A stretch of 64,000 bases of DNA. It comes from SpSt-333 sp964371615 (lineage in GTDB: Bacteria; Bacteroidota; Ignavibacteria; UBA10030; UBA8401). Positions 44,198 to 53,570 of this stretch are shown in pieces. Under the pieces are notes generated by a model. That model had not been told where the DNA came from. It saw only the letters and a program-made list of their open reading frames with translations, and did not search any database. The position numbers and the translations under genes are program-made. Every line of letters starts with the position of its first letter. Positions within the stretch are counted from its first letter, which is position 1. The stretch spans positions 372,001-436,000 of the forward strand of contig CAYJMS010000002.1 of the NCBI GenBank assembly GCA_964371615.1. Reading direction: 5' to 3'.

Positions 44198-45520
44198 TTA
44201 AAACTTATCGCGGCCGACAGCAATCTTAAATTGCTGCTTTGCATATACAAAATCGTACGTTGCACTGACTTTATTGCTCAGCGCTGTGGTGTAATTGGCT
44301 GTCGCCACAAGAAGGTCGAGCAGCGTGTTCGCTCCCAAGTTATACCGCTCTTCGGCGATACGCCTGTCCTCTTCGGCAGACACGACGTTTTTAGTCGATA
44401 CTTCCATCCGCTTCCGTGCAGTTTCCAAACTCAACAATGCCGTACGTACTTCTTTTTGCACTTTTCTTTTTGTCTGTTCAAGGCTCTGCTCTGCAAAATC
44501 ATAATTCAATTGACTGGTCTGTACCGCGGTGCTCACCTGGAATCCGCTGAAGATCGGTATGCGAAGCGACAGGGCAACATCCCATCCGGTTGAATTCGTG
44601 AAGTTCGAGAAATCCGATCCGCCGGTCATGCGGTACCCGACTCCGCCGTTCAGAGAGAGTGAGGGCCAGTGGCCCAGCTTGGAAATGGTAAGAGAGTTGG
44701 ACGCGGCATCTTTGCTCAGTTGCGAGGAATGATAATCGGGTCGTGATGCCAATGCTTCCTCCACCAGCGCCGAATAATCGTACATTTCATTTTGATACGC
44801 ACTGTCCGTACGTTCCACTTCCAACACGATCCCTTCGTCGTCGAACATATATTCCTTGGTGACGTCGAGGGAGAGAAGATACAACAGATCGTATTTGGAA
44901 TTTTCGTACGCGTTCTGGGCATTGATGAGGGATAATTCATCGTTTGCCGTCTGTACTTGCTGGCGATACAAATCCGCTTTGGCTACGGCGCCGACCTTGT
45001 TAGATTCTTCGATACGGGAGAGCTGCCGTTGGCTTCGTTTCAGATTGTCTTCATTCACCTTCAAGAGCTGTTCGTTCCGCAGCACCGTCAGATATGCCTG
45101 CTGGACCGCCAAGGCGATCGATTGGCGACTCTGCTGATAATCGTATTCTTGAGATCCGGCGAGATTTTTCGCCCGTTCGATGGAGGAGAAATTGCTGAAG
45201 CCATTGGAGATGGAAATGCTGGCATCAAGCGATGCCGTGGTGCCGCCGTTCGCAAGAACGCCGGATGGCACTGCCGGTGTTGCATCAAACGATGAACCGT
45301 TCCGGCTCCATGTACCGGTTGCGGAAACATTCGGCAACAACCGTCCATACTCGGACAAAACACCGGATTGCTGTATTTCCATCGAGTTTCTGGCGCTGAT
45401 GATGCTGATATTTTTTTCCAGTGCAGTCTGTATTGCTTGCTGGAGTGTAAGTTTTTCCTGGGATTGTGTGAAGGCGGTTGTAATTATTAATAACAAAGCA
45501 ATTACGAGGATTCGTTTCAT
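44198..45520 (-). CDS. tolC: TolC-family outer-membrane efflux protein
   Basis: A 440-residue outer-membrane factor. A signal peptide (ILVIALLLIITTAFTQS) is followed by two homologous halves of long helices and barrel strands (for example LTLQQAIQTALEKNISIISA and AKADLYRQQVQTANDELSLI). ATG 45520 has GGAGA nine bases upstream; an in-frame ATG at 45532 is possible. It heads the export operon, and the exit duct is probably shared only with this operon. It is followed by macA after 24 bases. Confidence 0.92.
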   Translation of the reverse strand: MKRILVIALLLIITTAFTQSQEKLTLQQAIQTALEKNISIISARNSMEIQQSGVLSEYGRLLPNVSATGTWSRNGSSFDATPAVPSGVLANGGTTASLDASISISNGFSNFSSIERAKNLAGSQEYDYQQSRQSIALAVQQAYLTVLRNEQLLKVNEDNLKRSQRQLSRIEESNKVGAVAKADLYRQQVQTANDELSLINAQNAYENSKYDLLYLLSLDVTKEYMFDDEGIVLEVERTDSAYQNEMYDYSALVEEALASRPDYHSSQLSKDAASNSLTISKLGHWPSLSLNGGVGYRMTGGSDFSNFTNSTGWDVALSLRIPIFSGFQVSTAVQTSQLNYDFAEQSLEQTKRKVQKEVRTALLSLETARKRMEVSTKNVVSAEEDRRIAEERYNLGANTLLDLLVATANYTTALSNKVSATYDFVYAKQQFKIAVGRDKF

Positions 45521-45617
45521 TGGATTCTCCATTATGGACAGATAAACTATGTTGTTAACGAAATAATTTTATGATTGTTGCGGAAAAATTGCGCATAATT
45601 CTGTTAAAATATCGCAT

Positions 45618-47033
45618 TTATTCTTCATTTTCTTCACTATAATGGCGGATAATCTCGTCTTTAATAGAGAGCAGAAAGGCAAGTGCGGCATCGTGCTCAT
45701 TCGGTATACGGCCATCCAGAATTGCTTCCTCAATTTCCGATTTTAAAACTCCTACAAGCTTTCCGGCAGGAAGGTTGCATACCGTCATAATCTCATCACC
45801 ACGAACGGGGGGTTGGAATGCCCTCATCCGGTCTTTTTCCTCCACTTCATTCATTTTTTGATATACACGATCGTAATTTTCGAAATACTGTTTCACTAAT
45901 TTCGGATTTTTCGACGTGATATCCGCCCTGCAAAGAGTCATCAGATCGTCGGAGGTTTCACCCGCCTCGAACAACAACCGCCGGACAGCGGAATCGGTTA
46001 CTTCTTCATCGACCAGCTGCATCGGCCGCTGGTGCAGTCGGACTAGTGTCTCGACATAACCGATATGCTCGAAGGGAAGTTTCAGCCTGCGGAAGACATG
46101 TTTCACCATCCGCGCACCGATCTCTTCATGGCCGTGAAAAGTCCAGCCTATTCCTTCGACAAATTTTTTCGTTTTTGGTTTAGCGATATCGTGCAGCAAT
46201 GCCGCAAGGCGGAGATAGACATTGCCGGTCATCGGCGCAATATTGTCGATCACTTGACAGGTATGCAGAAAAACATCTTTATGATGGTAATCCTGCCGCT
46301 GGTCTACTCCGGCAAGTTCTGCCGCCTCCGGAAAAACGATCTGCAAAATTCCGGTGTCGTACATCAACCGCAAGCCGATAGAGGGCTTCGGACTGGCGAG
46401 GATCTTCATAAATTCCTCGGTGATCCGCTCCTGGGAAATAATCGTCAACCGTTCTTTCATCCTCGGAATCGCCGCCAGCGTGTTTTCTTCTATGCTGAAT
46501 CCGAGCTGCGACGAAAACCGGATGGCGCGCATAATACGGAGCGGATCGTCGTCGAACGTGGCCATCGGATCGAGCGGCGTGCGGATGCGGGCAATCTTCA
46601 GATCGGCCTGACCGTCGAAGGGATCAGCCAGCGTTCCCCACGTAGCGGCATTGATGGATATTGCCATCGCATTAATCGTAAAGTCCCGCCGCGACAGGTC
46701 ATCCTGCAGCGTTCCGGTTTCCACGGAGGGATTGCGCGATTCACGATCGTACCGTTCTTTCCGTGCTCCGACGAATTCAATTTTCCCCGATTCCGTCGGC
46801 AGCATCGCGGTTCCGAATTTTTCGTAGGTGACGATATTTTTCCGGTGCAGCGATGTTGCCACCGCGCGGCAAAATGCCACGCCGTCGCCGACGACAACGA
46901 TATCGATGTCGTTCACTTCCTTGCCGAGCATTTTATCGCGGACAAATCCCCCCACAACGTACGCTTCGACGGATCGCGCGTCGGCAACCGCACCGATTTT
47001 TTTCAACATTATATTGTGTACTTCTATTTTCAT
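45618..47033 (-). CDS. cca: tRNA nucleotidyltransferase (CCA-adding) / poly(A) polymerase family with HD domain
   Basis: A 471-residue class II nucleotidyltransferase. The head domain has the DxD in NDIDIVVVGDG (about 41-51) and RRDFTINAMA (about 113-122). The neck domain has DDDPLRIMRAIRFSSQLGF. The C-terminal HD domain has LLHDIAKPKT near 275, with VLVRLH and later residues. It could be a CCA-adding enzyme, an A-adding partner, or poly(A) polymerase; sequence alone does not decide. No second such gene is in the window. Confidence 0.88.
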   Translation of the reverse strand: MKIEVHNIMLKKIGAVADARSVEAYVVGGFVRDKMLGKEVNDIDIVVVGDGVAFCRAVATSLHRKNIVTYEKFGTAMLPTESGKIEFVGARKERYDRESRNPSVETGTLQDDLSRRDFTINAMAISINAATWGTLADPFDGQADLKIARIRTPLDPMATFDDDPLRIMRAIRFSSQLGFSIEENTLAAIPRMKERLTIISQERITEEFMKILASPKPSIGLRLMYDTGILQIVFPEAAELAGVDQRQDYHHKDVFLHTCQVIDNIAPMTGNVYLRLAALLHDIAKPKTKKFVEGIGWTFHGHEEIGARMVKHVFRRLKLPFEHIGYVETLVRLHQRPMQLVDEEVTDSAVRRLLFEAGETSDDLMTLCRADITSKNPKLVKQYFENYDRVYQKMNEVEEKDRMRAFQPPVRGDEIMTVCNLPAGKLVGVLKSEIEEAILDGRIPNEHDAALAFLLSIKDEIIRHYSEENEE

Positions 47034-47082
47034 CGTCCCGATAAATTCATTGTATCAGATCCAACTGTCATTTCCAATTTCA

Positions 47083-48078
47083 TCATGCATCAAACCGCTG
47101 TATCTGGATCTTATTCATAATCTGTTGAGCAACATCGAGCGCCATTCGACCGTCGTCGCCGTTGACGATCGGCCGGGTGTTGGTGCTGACTGCGCGAATG
47201 AACGATTCGAGTTCGTATTTCAATGCATTAATCTTTTTGATTTCCGGCTGCTCATAGATGATGCTCCGCTTCTTCTTCCCCTCACCGATCTGTCCCAGCA
47301 GCATTGTCGACCAAATGCTTCCCTCCCCTTCATTCCCCAGACGGAAAACGTCGGCGCTTCCCTGTTGAAAATCGATCGAAATATATGCGTTGCTCTGAAA
47401 CATTCTCATTTTTCGCATCTTCGTGCGTGATATTCTGCTGGAGGTAACATTCGCAACACAGCCGTTCTGGAACTGCAGCCGGGCATTGGCGATATCCGGA
47501 GTATCCGAAACGACCGCCACGCCGTTGGCATCGATTTGCTTCACCGGCGAATTCACCAGACTGAGAATGATATCGATGTCATGAATCATCAGATCCAACA
47601 CCACCGCCACGTCGGTGCCACGCGGATTAAACTGTGCCAGTCGATGCGATTCGATGAACATCGGCTTCAGCGTATACGATTCCAGCGAGATAATGGCGGG
47701 ATTGAACCGCTCAATATGTCCCACCTGAATCAGGACGCTATTTCTTTCGGCAAGTGCGATCAATTCATCCGCCTCTGCCAGTGTAGATGTAATCGGTTTT
47801 TCGATCAGCACATGCTTGCCGGCATTCAGCGCCTGCTGTGCTACATCAAAGTGTGTTGTTGTCACCGTCGCGATGCTGACCGCATCGACGGCATTCAGAA
47901 GGTCATGGACGCTGTTGAATGCGGTGACTTTAAATTTCGCTGCCGTTTCGTTCCGGCGCTGTACATCAGTGTCGAACACACCGACAAAATTTACCGTGTC
48001 TATTTCAGAATACATTTTTGCATGCAGCGAACCGAGATGTCCGGTGCCGATCACGCCGATACTTACTTTCTTTGTCAT
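47083..48078 (-). CDS. Gfo/Idh/MocA family oxidoreductase
   Basis: A 331-residue NAD(P)-dependent oxidoreductase. The Rossmann loop is GVIGTGHLGSLHA (about 8-20), the family motif HVLIEKPIT near 93-101, and the C-terminal domain carries the usual substrate strand face with DLMIHDIDII. ATG 48078 is used because it lies one base after the T9SS-plug gene stop; longer starts would run back into that gene. Substrate unknown; sugar-like nucleotides are common in the family. Confidence 0.88.
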   Translation of the reverse strand: MTKKVSIGVIGTGHLGSLHAKMYSEIDTVNFVGVFDTDVQRRNETAAKFKVTAFNSVHDLLNAVDAVSIATVTTTHFDVAQQALNAGKHVLIEKPITSTLAEADELIALAERNSVLIQVGHIERFNPAIISLESYTLKPMFIESHRLAQFNPRGTDVAVVLDLMIHDIDIILSLVNSPVKQIDANGVAVVSDTPDIANARLQFQNGCVANVTSSRISRTKMRKMRMFQSNAYISIDFQQGSADVFRLGNEGEGSIWSTMLLGQIGEGKKKRSIIYEQPEIKKINALKYELESFIRAVSTNTRPIVNGDDGRMALDVAQQIMNKIQIQRFDA

Positions 48079-48079
48079 G

Positions 48080-49393
48080 TTATTTCCAAGGGATTGGTAC
48101 AACAGTATTGTCGGAAACAGGCGGAAAATCTGCATGATCGTCCAACGCGCCGCCGGGACTGCGCGCTTTAACCATTCCGACGATCCGGTCGAAACCGCCG
48201 AAACGGCGGTCCTTATAGTAAACAAGAGCGGTAAATCGATTGGTCGTCCGCCAATCATTCCCTTCCAAAGCAATCCAATCCTGATTCACGACGGCACCGG
48301 ACCCATCCTCGTCCCCCGTCACATATTGATAATCATACACTCCGCGTCGAAGCCAATGGCGGAATGTCAACAACTTCGTCACGGAATCGTATTCCATTCG
48401 ATACAGCGGCCGGACCTCCCAGCCGTTAAAACTTCCGACAAGATAGACATTTTTTGCCAGCGGGTCGGATAATCGCAGCCGCATGTCGACTTCGAGATAA
48501 TCGGAATTGGCTCCGGTAAACGGACGAAGTTTCGATGCGCCGTTTGCATCCGGCTTTCCCTGCCATTGAAACCGCGACACATCCGGTCCGCCGATCGGTA
48601 CCGCACGTTTCCGGTTCGGATACATGGTCGTGTTGGAGAGATCAAGTTTCCGGTATTCGTTTCCCGGCGGGACGTTCCGTATCCAAAATGTCTTTACCGG
48701 TTTTATAAAATTCTCGACAAATGTTTCCGCCGTACGATTATTGAGATCAATCCTATACGGATGGCCGAAGTTCCAGTTTTGTATGATATCCACCGCCGCG
48801 ATGTCGGAATGGATGATTCCCATCCGATCATCCGCCCGATATTCAGCCGGTGCGTTTACCGTCACGGCAATATAATTCACCTGATTATACGGATCTCCCG
48901 AACCGGGATAATACCGATTTTCAATCCGGACGGATGCGGGAACCGATGCTTCCGTAACGATAAATCTCCCTTCGGCCAGAACGCGGTCGTGATCATCAGC
49001 GTTCACGATGCTGAAGACATAATTGCCGGAATACGTGAATGCAACTTGATTCCGGGTATTCGGGAAAGAATTTCGATACCGGAATGTATATTGATACGCT
49101 CCCGCCGGCGCCGGCGAGTAGTTCAGGTGGTCTGTCCGAATCTTCGCCGGATCGTTGACAAACAGATTTTCATCCACCTGCCAGTCCATCGATACATGCT
49201 TGAAGATGATCTGCAGGTTTGGAGTGAGTGATGTCGTCACGTCGAACTCGATCGTCACCCGTCCGTACATCGGTACGATCGGCGGCAGGTATTCATCGTC
49301 ATCGGCAAAGACACGCAGTCCGATGATATCGACATCAGGTGCGCCAACGGCAGCAGACCAACTCCAGAGGAGCGCGATCAAGAAAGTTTTCAT
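48080..49393 (-). CDS. DUF5103 protein, type IX secretion plug family
   Basis: A 437-residue exported protein with a signal peptide (FLIALLWSWSAAVGA). The N-terminal half is an Ig-like domain of the T9SS plug family; the C-terminal half has VYLVGSFNGWEVRPLYRMEY and QDWIALEGNDWRTTNRF. Plug proteins close the SprA translocon of type IX secretion in the outer membrane. This agrees with the sorting domain found on the phosphoesterase at 10548. It sits between a HAD phosphatase and an oxidoreductase; the other T9SS genes are not here. Confidence 0.88.
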   Translation of the reverse strand: MKTFLIALLWSWSAAVGAPDVDIIGLRVFADDDEYLPPIVPMYGRVTIEFDVTTSLTPNLQIIFKHVSMDWQVDENLFVNDPAKIRTDHLNYSPAPAGAYQYTFRYRNSFPNTRNQVAFTYSGNYVFSIVNADDHDRVLAEGRFIVTEASVPASVRIENRYYPGSGDPYNQVNYIAVTVNAPAEYRADDRMGIIHSDIAAVDIIQNWNFGHPYRIDLNNRTAETFVENFIKPVKTFWIRNVPPGNEYRKLDLSNTTMYPNRKRAVPIGGPDVSRFQWQGKPDANGASKLRPFTGANSDYLEVDMRLRLSDPLAKNVYLVGSFNGWEVRPLYRMEYDSVTKLLTFRHWLRRGVYDYQYVTGDEDGSGAVVNQDWIALEGNDWRTTNRFTALVYYKDRRFGGFDRIVGMVKARSPGGALDDHADFPPVSDNTVVPIPWK

Positions 49394-49402
49394 TAATCAC
49401 CT

Positions 49403-50056
49403 TCAATCATAAATGGTGCGCAGCCATACGGAGAGTTCATCAACATTGTGGAAGTGAACCTCGGACGGCAATCGCAGTACTTCTTCTTTGGCATACGAAT
49501 CCCATACGACCGACGCAATATCGACACCGGACTCCCGGGCAGCCTTGAAGTCCGCCACCGCATCCCCCACCATCAATACGTGCGACGGATGGAGCGCAAA
49601 TCGTTCGAGAATCTTCCGTATCCCGTTACCCGATGGTTTAAACTGATCGACATCATCGCCGGTGATTGTTACGTCAAAGTATTCCGAGAGGCCGAATTCT
49701 TCAAGGGAAATATCGGTCGTCCGTCTCCCTTTTCCGGTGAACAATCCGATCAGGACATTCTTTGAGCGAAGAAATGCGAGCATCTCCATCACGCCGGGAT
49801 ACACAGAAGCCAGTCGGCCATGCTCCGCGCGGTAAAATCGATAGTACGATTCCATGGCCGGATCGATATGCTGCGGACCGATCATGTTTTCCACCGCTTC
49901 CTTTTCCGGCGGGCCGAACAGGGCGACGATTTCTTCCGGCGTCAGATGCTTGTTGATATATTTTTCCGCAACGTGATTAAACGAATCGTAGATGAGCTGA
50001 TTCGTCTGTGTCAGCGTTCCGTCCATATCGAAAATAATGCAGGAATATTTTTTCAT
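49403..50056 (-). CDS. HAD-family hydrolase, phosphoglycolate-phosphatase-like
   Basis: A 217-residue HAD phosphatase. Motif I is FDMDGTLTQT (about 8-17) with nucleophile Asp, motif II Thr in IGLFTGKGRRT, motif III Lys in FKPSGNG, and motif IV VGDAVADFKAA. The cap inserted after motif I is helical, as in phosphoglycolate phosphatase and beta-phosphoglucomutase relatives. ATG 50056 lies only five bases beyond the T-run of the aldolase terminator, so expression must come from read-through or a very close start. The DUF5103 gene follows after nine bases. Confidence 0.87.
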   Translation of the reverse strand: MKKYSCIIFDMDGTLTQTNQLIYDSFNHVAEKYINKHLTPEEIVALFGPPEKEAVENMIGPQHIDPAMESYYRFYRAEHGRLASVYPGVMEMLAFLRSKNVLIGLFTGKGRRTTDISLEEFGLSEYFDVTITGDDVDQFKPSGNGIRKILERFALHPSHVLMVGDAVADFKAARESGVDIASVVWDSYAKEEVLRLPSEVHFHNVDELSVWLRTIYD

Positions 50057-50060
50057 CAAT

Positions 50061-50102
50061 AAAAAAAGCGTCACGATGCAGAATGCATGCAGATGACGCT
50101 TT
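50061..50102 (-). terminator. Rho-independent terminator of the aldolase gene
   Basis: On the minus strand AAAGCGTCA pairs with TGACGCTTT, followed directly by a T-run. The loop is 20 bases and holds a second weak pairing. It separates the aldolase gene from the HAD gene start, with only five bases to spare. Confidence 0.82.
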
Positions 50103-50143
50103 GAATGTTATCGTTTATCAAAGATGCGCTGTACGGTTCTCCG

Positions 50144-51211
50144 TTATGCGATCGTTACGTCTTTGGAGAGATAGACATCCTGGATGGCATTCAAGATTTT
50201 TACGCCATCTGCCATCGGTTTCTGGAATGCTTTCCGGCCGGAGATCAAACCCATGCCGCCGGCACGTTTATTGACCACCGCGGTCTTCACCGCATCGGCA
50301 AGATCGTTCGCACCGGAAGCGCCGCCGGAATTGATCAAACCTGCTCGTCCCATATAGCAGTTCGCCACCTGGTAGCGTGTCAGGTCGATCGGATGATCGC
50401 TGGTCAATTTTTCGTACACCAGTTTATCGATTTTTCCGTAGCTCGATCCGCTCATATTCAGCGCGGTGTATCCGCCGTTGTTTTCCGGCAATTTCTGTTT
50501 GATAATGTCTGCTTCGATCGTTACGCCAAGATGATTCGCCTGGCCTGTCAGGTCCGCCGAAACGTGATAATCTTTTTCTTTCGTCTTGAATGCATTATTG
50601 CGGGTATAGCACCAGAGAATGGTTGCCATGCCGAGTTCGTGCGCCTGCTGGAACATCTGGCTGACTTCCCAGATCTGACGCCGCGATTCCGCCGAACCGA
50701 AATAGACCGTCGCTCCGACCGCCACTGCGCCCATATCCCATGCCTGCTTCACACTGGCAAAGAGTGATTGGTCGTAGGTGTTGGGATACGACATGAATTC
50801 GTTATGATTGACTTTAAGTACAAACGGAATGCGGTGCGCATACTTCCGGGCGACCGAGCCAAGTACGCCGAGCGTGGAAGCGACGGCATTGCATCCCCCT
50901 TCGATGGCCAATTTGACGATGTTTTCGCCGTCGAAGTACATCGGATTCTTCGCGAACGACGCTCCGCCGGAATGTTCGATTCCCTGATCGACCGGAAGGA
51001 TGGAAACATATCCGGTTCCCGCCAGCCGTCCGTGTCCGAACAATTGCTGCAGGCTGTTCAATACCGGTGTCGGCCGGTCGGTCTGGACGAATATATCGTC
51101 GACGAACGTCGGCGACGGAATGTGAATGGATTCTTTCGGAATTGTTGTGCATTTGTGTTCGAGCAGACTTTGTGCGTCCGCACCGAGCAGTTCAACGATA
51201 TTTGTTGCCAT
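50144..51211 (-). CDS. fbaB: Class I fructose-bisphosphate aldolase (DhnA/FbaB type)
   Basis: A 355-residue TIM-barrel aldolase of the archaeal/DhnA type, forming a Schiff base with lysine. Typical parts are ILPVDQGIEHSGGASFA (about 71-87), VLKVNHNEFMSYP, GAVAVGATVYFGS and ANCYMGRAGLINSGGASG. It splits fructose 1,6-bisphosphate in glycolysis or runs the reverse in gluconeogenesis. AAGGAGC precedes ATG 51211, overlapping the gcvH stop, so the two are coupled. It ends in its own terminator. Confidence 0.92.
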   Translation of the reverse strand: MATNIVELLGADAQSLLEHKCTTIPKESIHIPSPTFVDDIFVQTDRPTPVLNSLQQLFGHGRLAGTGYVSILPVDQGIEHSGGASFAKNPMYFDGENIVKLAIEGGCNAVASTLGVLGSVARKYAHRIPFVLKVNHNEFMSYPNTYDQSLFASVKQAWDMGAVAVGATVYFGSAESRRQIWEVSQMFQQAHELGMATILWCYTRNNAFKTKEKDYHVSADLTGQANHLGVTIEADIIKQKLPENNGGYTALNMSGSSYGKIDKLVYEKLTSDHPIDLTRYQVANCYMGRAGLINSGGASGANDLADAVKTAVVNKRAGGMGLISGRKAFQKPMADGVKILNAIQDVYLSKDVTIA

Positions 51212-51222
51212 GGTGATGCTCC

Positions 51223-51603
51223 TTATTTCGCTATCAGTTTTTTATACGCCTCAACGTCGAGAAGTGTTTTGACTTCGTCGGGTTTGGCGAGTTTTACCTT
51301 TATCATCCAGCCGCGCTCGTACGGTTCCTTATTCACCAGTTCCGGCGTGTCCTGAATTTCTTTGTTCACTTCGATCACATCGCCGGTTACGGGCGCATAG
51401 AGATCGGAAACGGCCTTGACCGCTTCGACGGTGCCGAACGATTGTCCGGCGTCGACTTTTTTCCCAACGGCCGGCAGTTCGACGAACACCACGTCTCCCA
51501 ATTCGCCTTGTGCATATTCGGTAATGCCGATGGTGCCCACGGTGCCGTCAATGCGGATCCATTCGTGGTCTTTGGTGTATTTCAGATTTTCGGGGAAGTT
51601 CAT
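51223..51603 (-). CDS. gcvH: Glycine cleavage system H protein
   Basis: A 126-residue lipoyl carrier. The lipoylated Lys is in GTVEAVKAVSDLY near residues 58-70; the N-terminal strand HEWIRIDGTVGTIGITEYAQ is typical. It shuttles the aminomethyl group between the P, T and L proteins. None of those is in this window. The gene precedes the aldolase gene by 11 bases. The short upstream gap shows no glycine riboswitch. The leader AAGGACATCCCT gives a ribosome site. Confidence 0.95.
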   Translation of the reverse strand: MNFPENLKYTKDHEWIRIDGTVGTIGITEYAQGELGDVVFVELPAVGKKVDAGQSFGTVEAVKAVSDLYAPVTGDVIEVNKEIQDTPELVNKEPYERGWMIKVKLAKPDEVKTLLDVEAYKKLIAK

Positions 51604-51664
51604 AGGGATGTCCTTGTTCTTCTATCGGGCGAGAGCGCGGCGGGTCCGGCTCCCGTGCCAACGG

Positions 51665-53005
51665 TTAGTCTTTAAATTGGAAAGTCTCAATGAATTTTGT
51701 GTCAAACACTCCGCTGCGAAACACTTCGCTCTTCATCACTTTTTTGTGGAACGGAATCGTGGTCTGCACCCCTTCGATGATGATCTCGTCCAATGCGCTG
51801 TAAATCTTTGCGATCGCTTCTTCTCTCGTCTTGCCGTGCACGATCAGTTTCCCGATCATCGAGTCGTAGTACGGAGGGATGATATAATCGGCGTACACAT
51901 GCGAATCGATGCGAATGCCGTTCCCGCCGGGGAAATGCAGACTGGTAATTTTTCCGGGAGACGGGCGGAAATCATGATTGGGATCCTCGGCATTCAACCG
52001 GCATTCGATGGAATGACCGTTCATTTTTACTTTCTTGACGGAGATTTTCTTGCCGTTGGCGATATGGATCTGTTCCTTGATCAGGTCCACACCGGTTACC
52101 ATTTCCGTCACGCAATGCTCAACCTGTATGCGGGTGTTCATTTCCATAAAATAAAAATTCTTATTCTTGTCCAGAAGAAATTCTATGGTTCCCGCACCGA
52201 GATATTTGACGCTTTTCGCACCGCGCACCGCGGCTTCGCCGATCGCTTCGCGCAATTTTTCGTCCACTGCCGGTGACGGCGATTCTTCGATCAGTTTCTG
52301 ATGGCGCCGCTGCACGGAACAATCCCGTTCACCAAGGTGGATGACGTTTCCGTACTTGTCCCCCAGCAGCTGGATCTCGATATGGCGCGGCTGTTCGAGA
52401 TATTTCTCGATATAGACGCCGCCGTTGCCGAATGCCGATTCGGCTTCGGAACTGGCCATATTGAATGCCTTCTCAAACTCGTCAAGATCACGGACAATCC
52501 GCATGCCGCGTCCGCCGCCGCCTGCCGTCGCTTTAATGATGACCGGTACGCCGATTTCCTGTGCAATCTTTTTTGCTTCCGCAACAGTTTTGATGACTCC
52601 GTCACTCCCGGGAACAACCGGCACGCCGGCTTTGCGCATCGTATCTTTTGCAAACGCCTTGTCCCCCATTGCATTGATCATTTCCGCCGTTGGTCCGATG
52701 AATGTGATGCCGGAGGAAATGCAGATATCGGCAAAGTTTGCGTTCTCCGCAAGAAATCCGTAGCCGGGATGAATGGCATCCGCTCCGGTCACTTCCGCTG
52801 CGGCCATGATGCGGGGAATGTTCAAGTAACTGTCTTTGCTTGGCGGGGGACCGATGCAGATTGCTTCATCGGCAAAACGAACATGGAGAGAATAGCGGTC
52901 GGCTTCGGAATAGACGGCAACCGTTTTAATGCCGAGTTCCCTGCAGGCACGGATGATGCGCAAAGCGATCTCACCGCGGTTCGCAATAAGTATTTTCTTG
53001 ATCAA
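51665..53005 (-). CDS. accC: Acetyl-CoA carboxylase, biotin carboxylase subunit
   Basis: A 446-residue ATP-grasp enzyme that carboxylates biotin on BCCP, the first step of fatty-acid synthesis. It begins MIKKILIANRGEIALRIIRA and has HPGYGFLAENANFA, the ATP loop KATAGGGGRGMRIV (about 159-172), ERDCSVQRRHQKLIEESPSP, and EMNTRIQVEHCVTEMVTG near 286-303. Length is standard. It lies 62 bases after accB in the order efp-accB-accC. Confidence 0.96.
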   Translation of the reverse strand: MIKKILIANRGEIALRIIRACRELGIKTVAVYSEADRYSLHVRFADEAICIGPPPSKDSYLNIPRIMAAAEVTGADAIHPGYGFLAENANFADICISSGITFIGPTAEMINAMGDKAFAKDTMRKAGVPVVPGSDGVIKTVAEAKKIAQEIGVPVIIKATAGGGGRGMRIVRDLDEFEKAFNMASSEAESAFGNGGVYIEKYLEQPRHIEIQLLGDKYGNVIHLGERDCSVQRRHQKLIEESPSPAVDEKLREAIGEAAVRGAKSVKYLGAGTIEFLLDKNKNFYFMEMNTRIQVEHCVTEMVTGVDLIKEQIHIANGKKISVKKVKMNGHSIECRLNAEDPNHDFRPSPGKITSLHFPGGNGIRIDSHVYADYIIPPYYDSMIGKLIVHGKTREEAIAKIYSALDEIIIEGVQTTIPFHKKVMKSEVFRSGVFDTKFIETFQFKD

Positions 53006-53067
53006 TCAACAACTCCAAAATTATTTAAACATCGAAAGGATTCCACTGACCGTCTTCGCCGGTGCCG

Positions 53068-53535
53068 TTACGGCTCTACCAGGAACAATACCTGGCCGTA
53101 TTCCACCGGTTTCCCGTTCTCAACGTTCACTTTCACAATCGTGCCGGAAACATCACTTTCGATTTCGTTCATCAGTTTCATTGCTTCGACAATACAGAGA
53201 ACGCTTCCTTGTTTTACCTTCGAACCAATGTCGACGTACGGCGCCGCATCGGGCGAAGGGGATCGGTAAAAGGTTCCGACAATGGGGGATTTGATCTCGT
53301 GGTATTTTTTGGTGTCGATTGACGCTTCAGCGGCATGTTCGGCGGCGCCATGAGCGGCGATCGAAGCGACATTCGGCGCCGGCATCATGACCTGATGCTG
53401 CACCGGCGGAAGCGATACTGTATGCTGAGCCGCTTTCGTGATACGAATCTTATGTCCCTTCTCCTCTACCTCAATTTCGTTGACAGTGCTCTTTTCCAGT
53501 ATTTCCAGCAACTGTTTCACATATTTTAAATCCAT
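53068..53535 (-). CDS. accB: Acetyl-CoA carboxylase, biotin carboxyl carrier protein
   Basis: A 155-residue BCCP. An N-terminal helical part (DLKYVKQLLEILEKSTVNEI) and an Ala/Pro-rich linker precede the biotinyl domain, with biotin Lys in VEAMKLMNEIESD near 115-127. The thumb loop SPDAAPYVDIG is present. It pairs with accC directly downstream. The gene is 35 bases after efp. Confidence 0.96.
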   Translation of the reverse strand: MDLKYVKQLLEILEKSTVNEIEVEEKGHKIRITKAAQHTVSLPPVQHQVMMPAPNVASIAAHGAAEHAAEASIDTKKYHEIKSPIVGTFYRSPSPDAAPYVDIGSKVKQGSVLCIVEAMKLMNEIESDVSGTIVKVNVENGKPVEYGQVLFLVEP

Positions 53536-53570
53536 TGATTCTCCGAAATGGTATTAAATGAAAGAACAGA

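Noticed and set aside
46065..47120. Long plus-strand frame of 351 codons
   Set aside because: It is antisense to the clearly recognisable cca gene and has no family features; a compositional shadow.
51604..51664. Glycine riboswitch before gcvH
   Set aside because: The gap is only 61 bases, too short for the aptamer, and lacks its conserved core.
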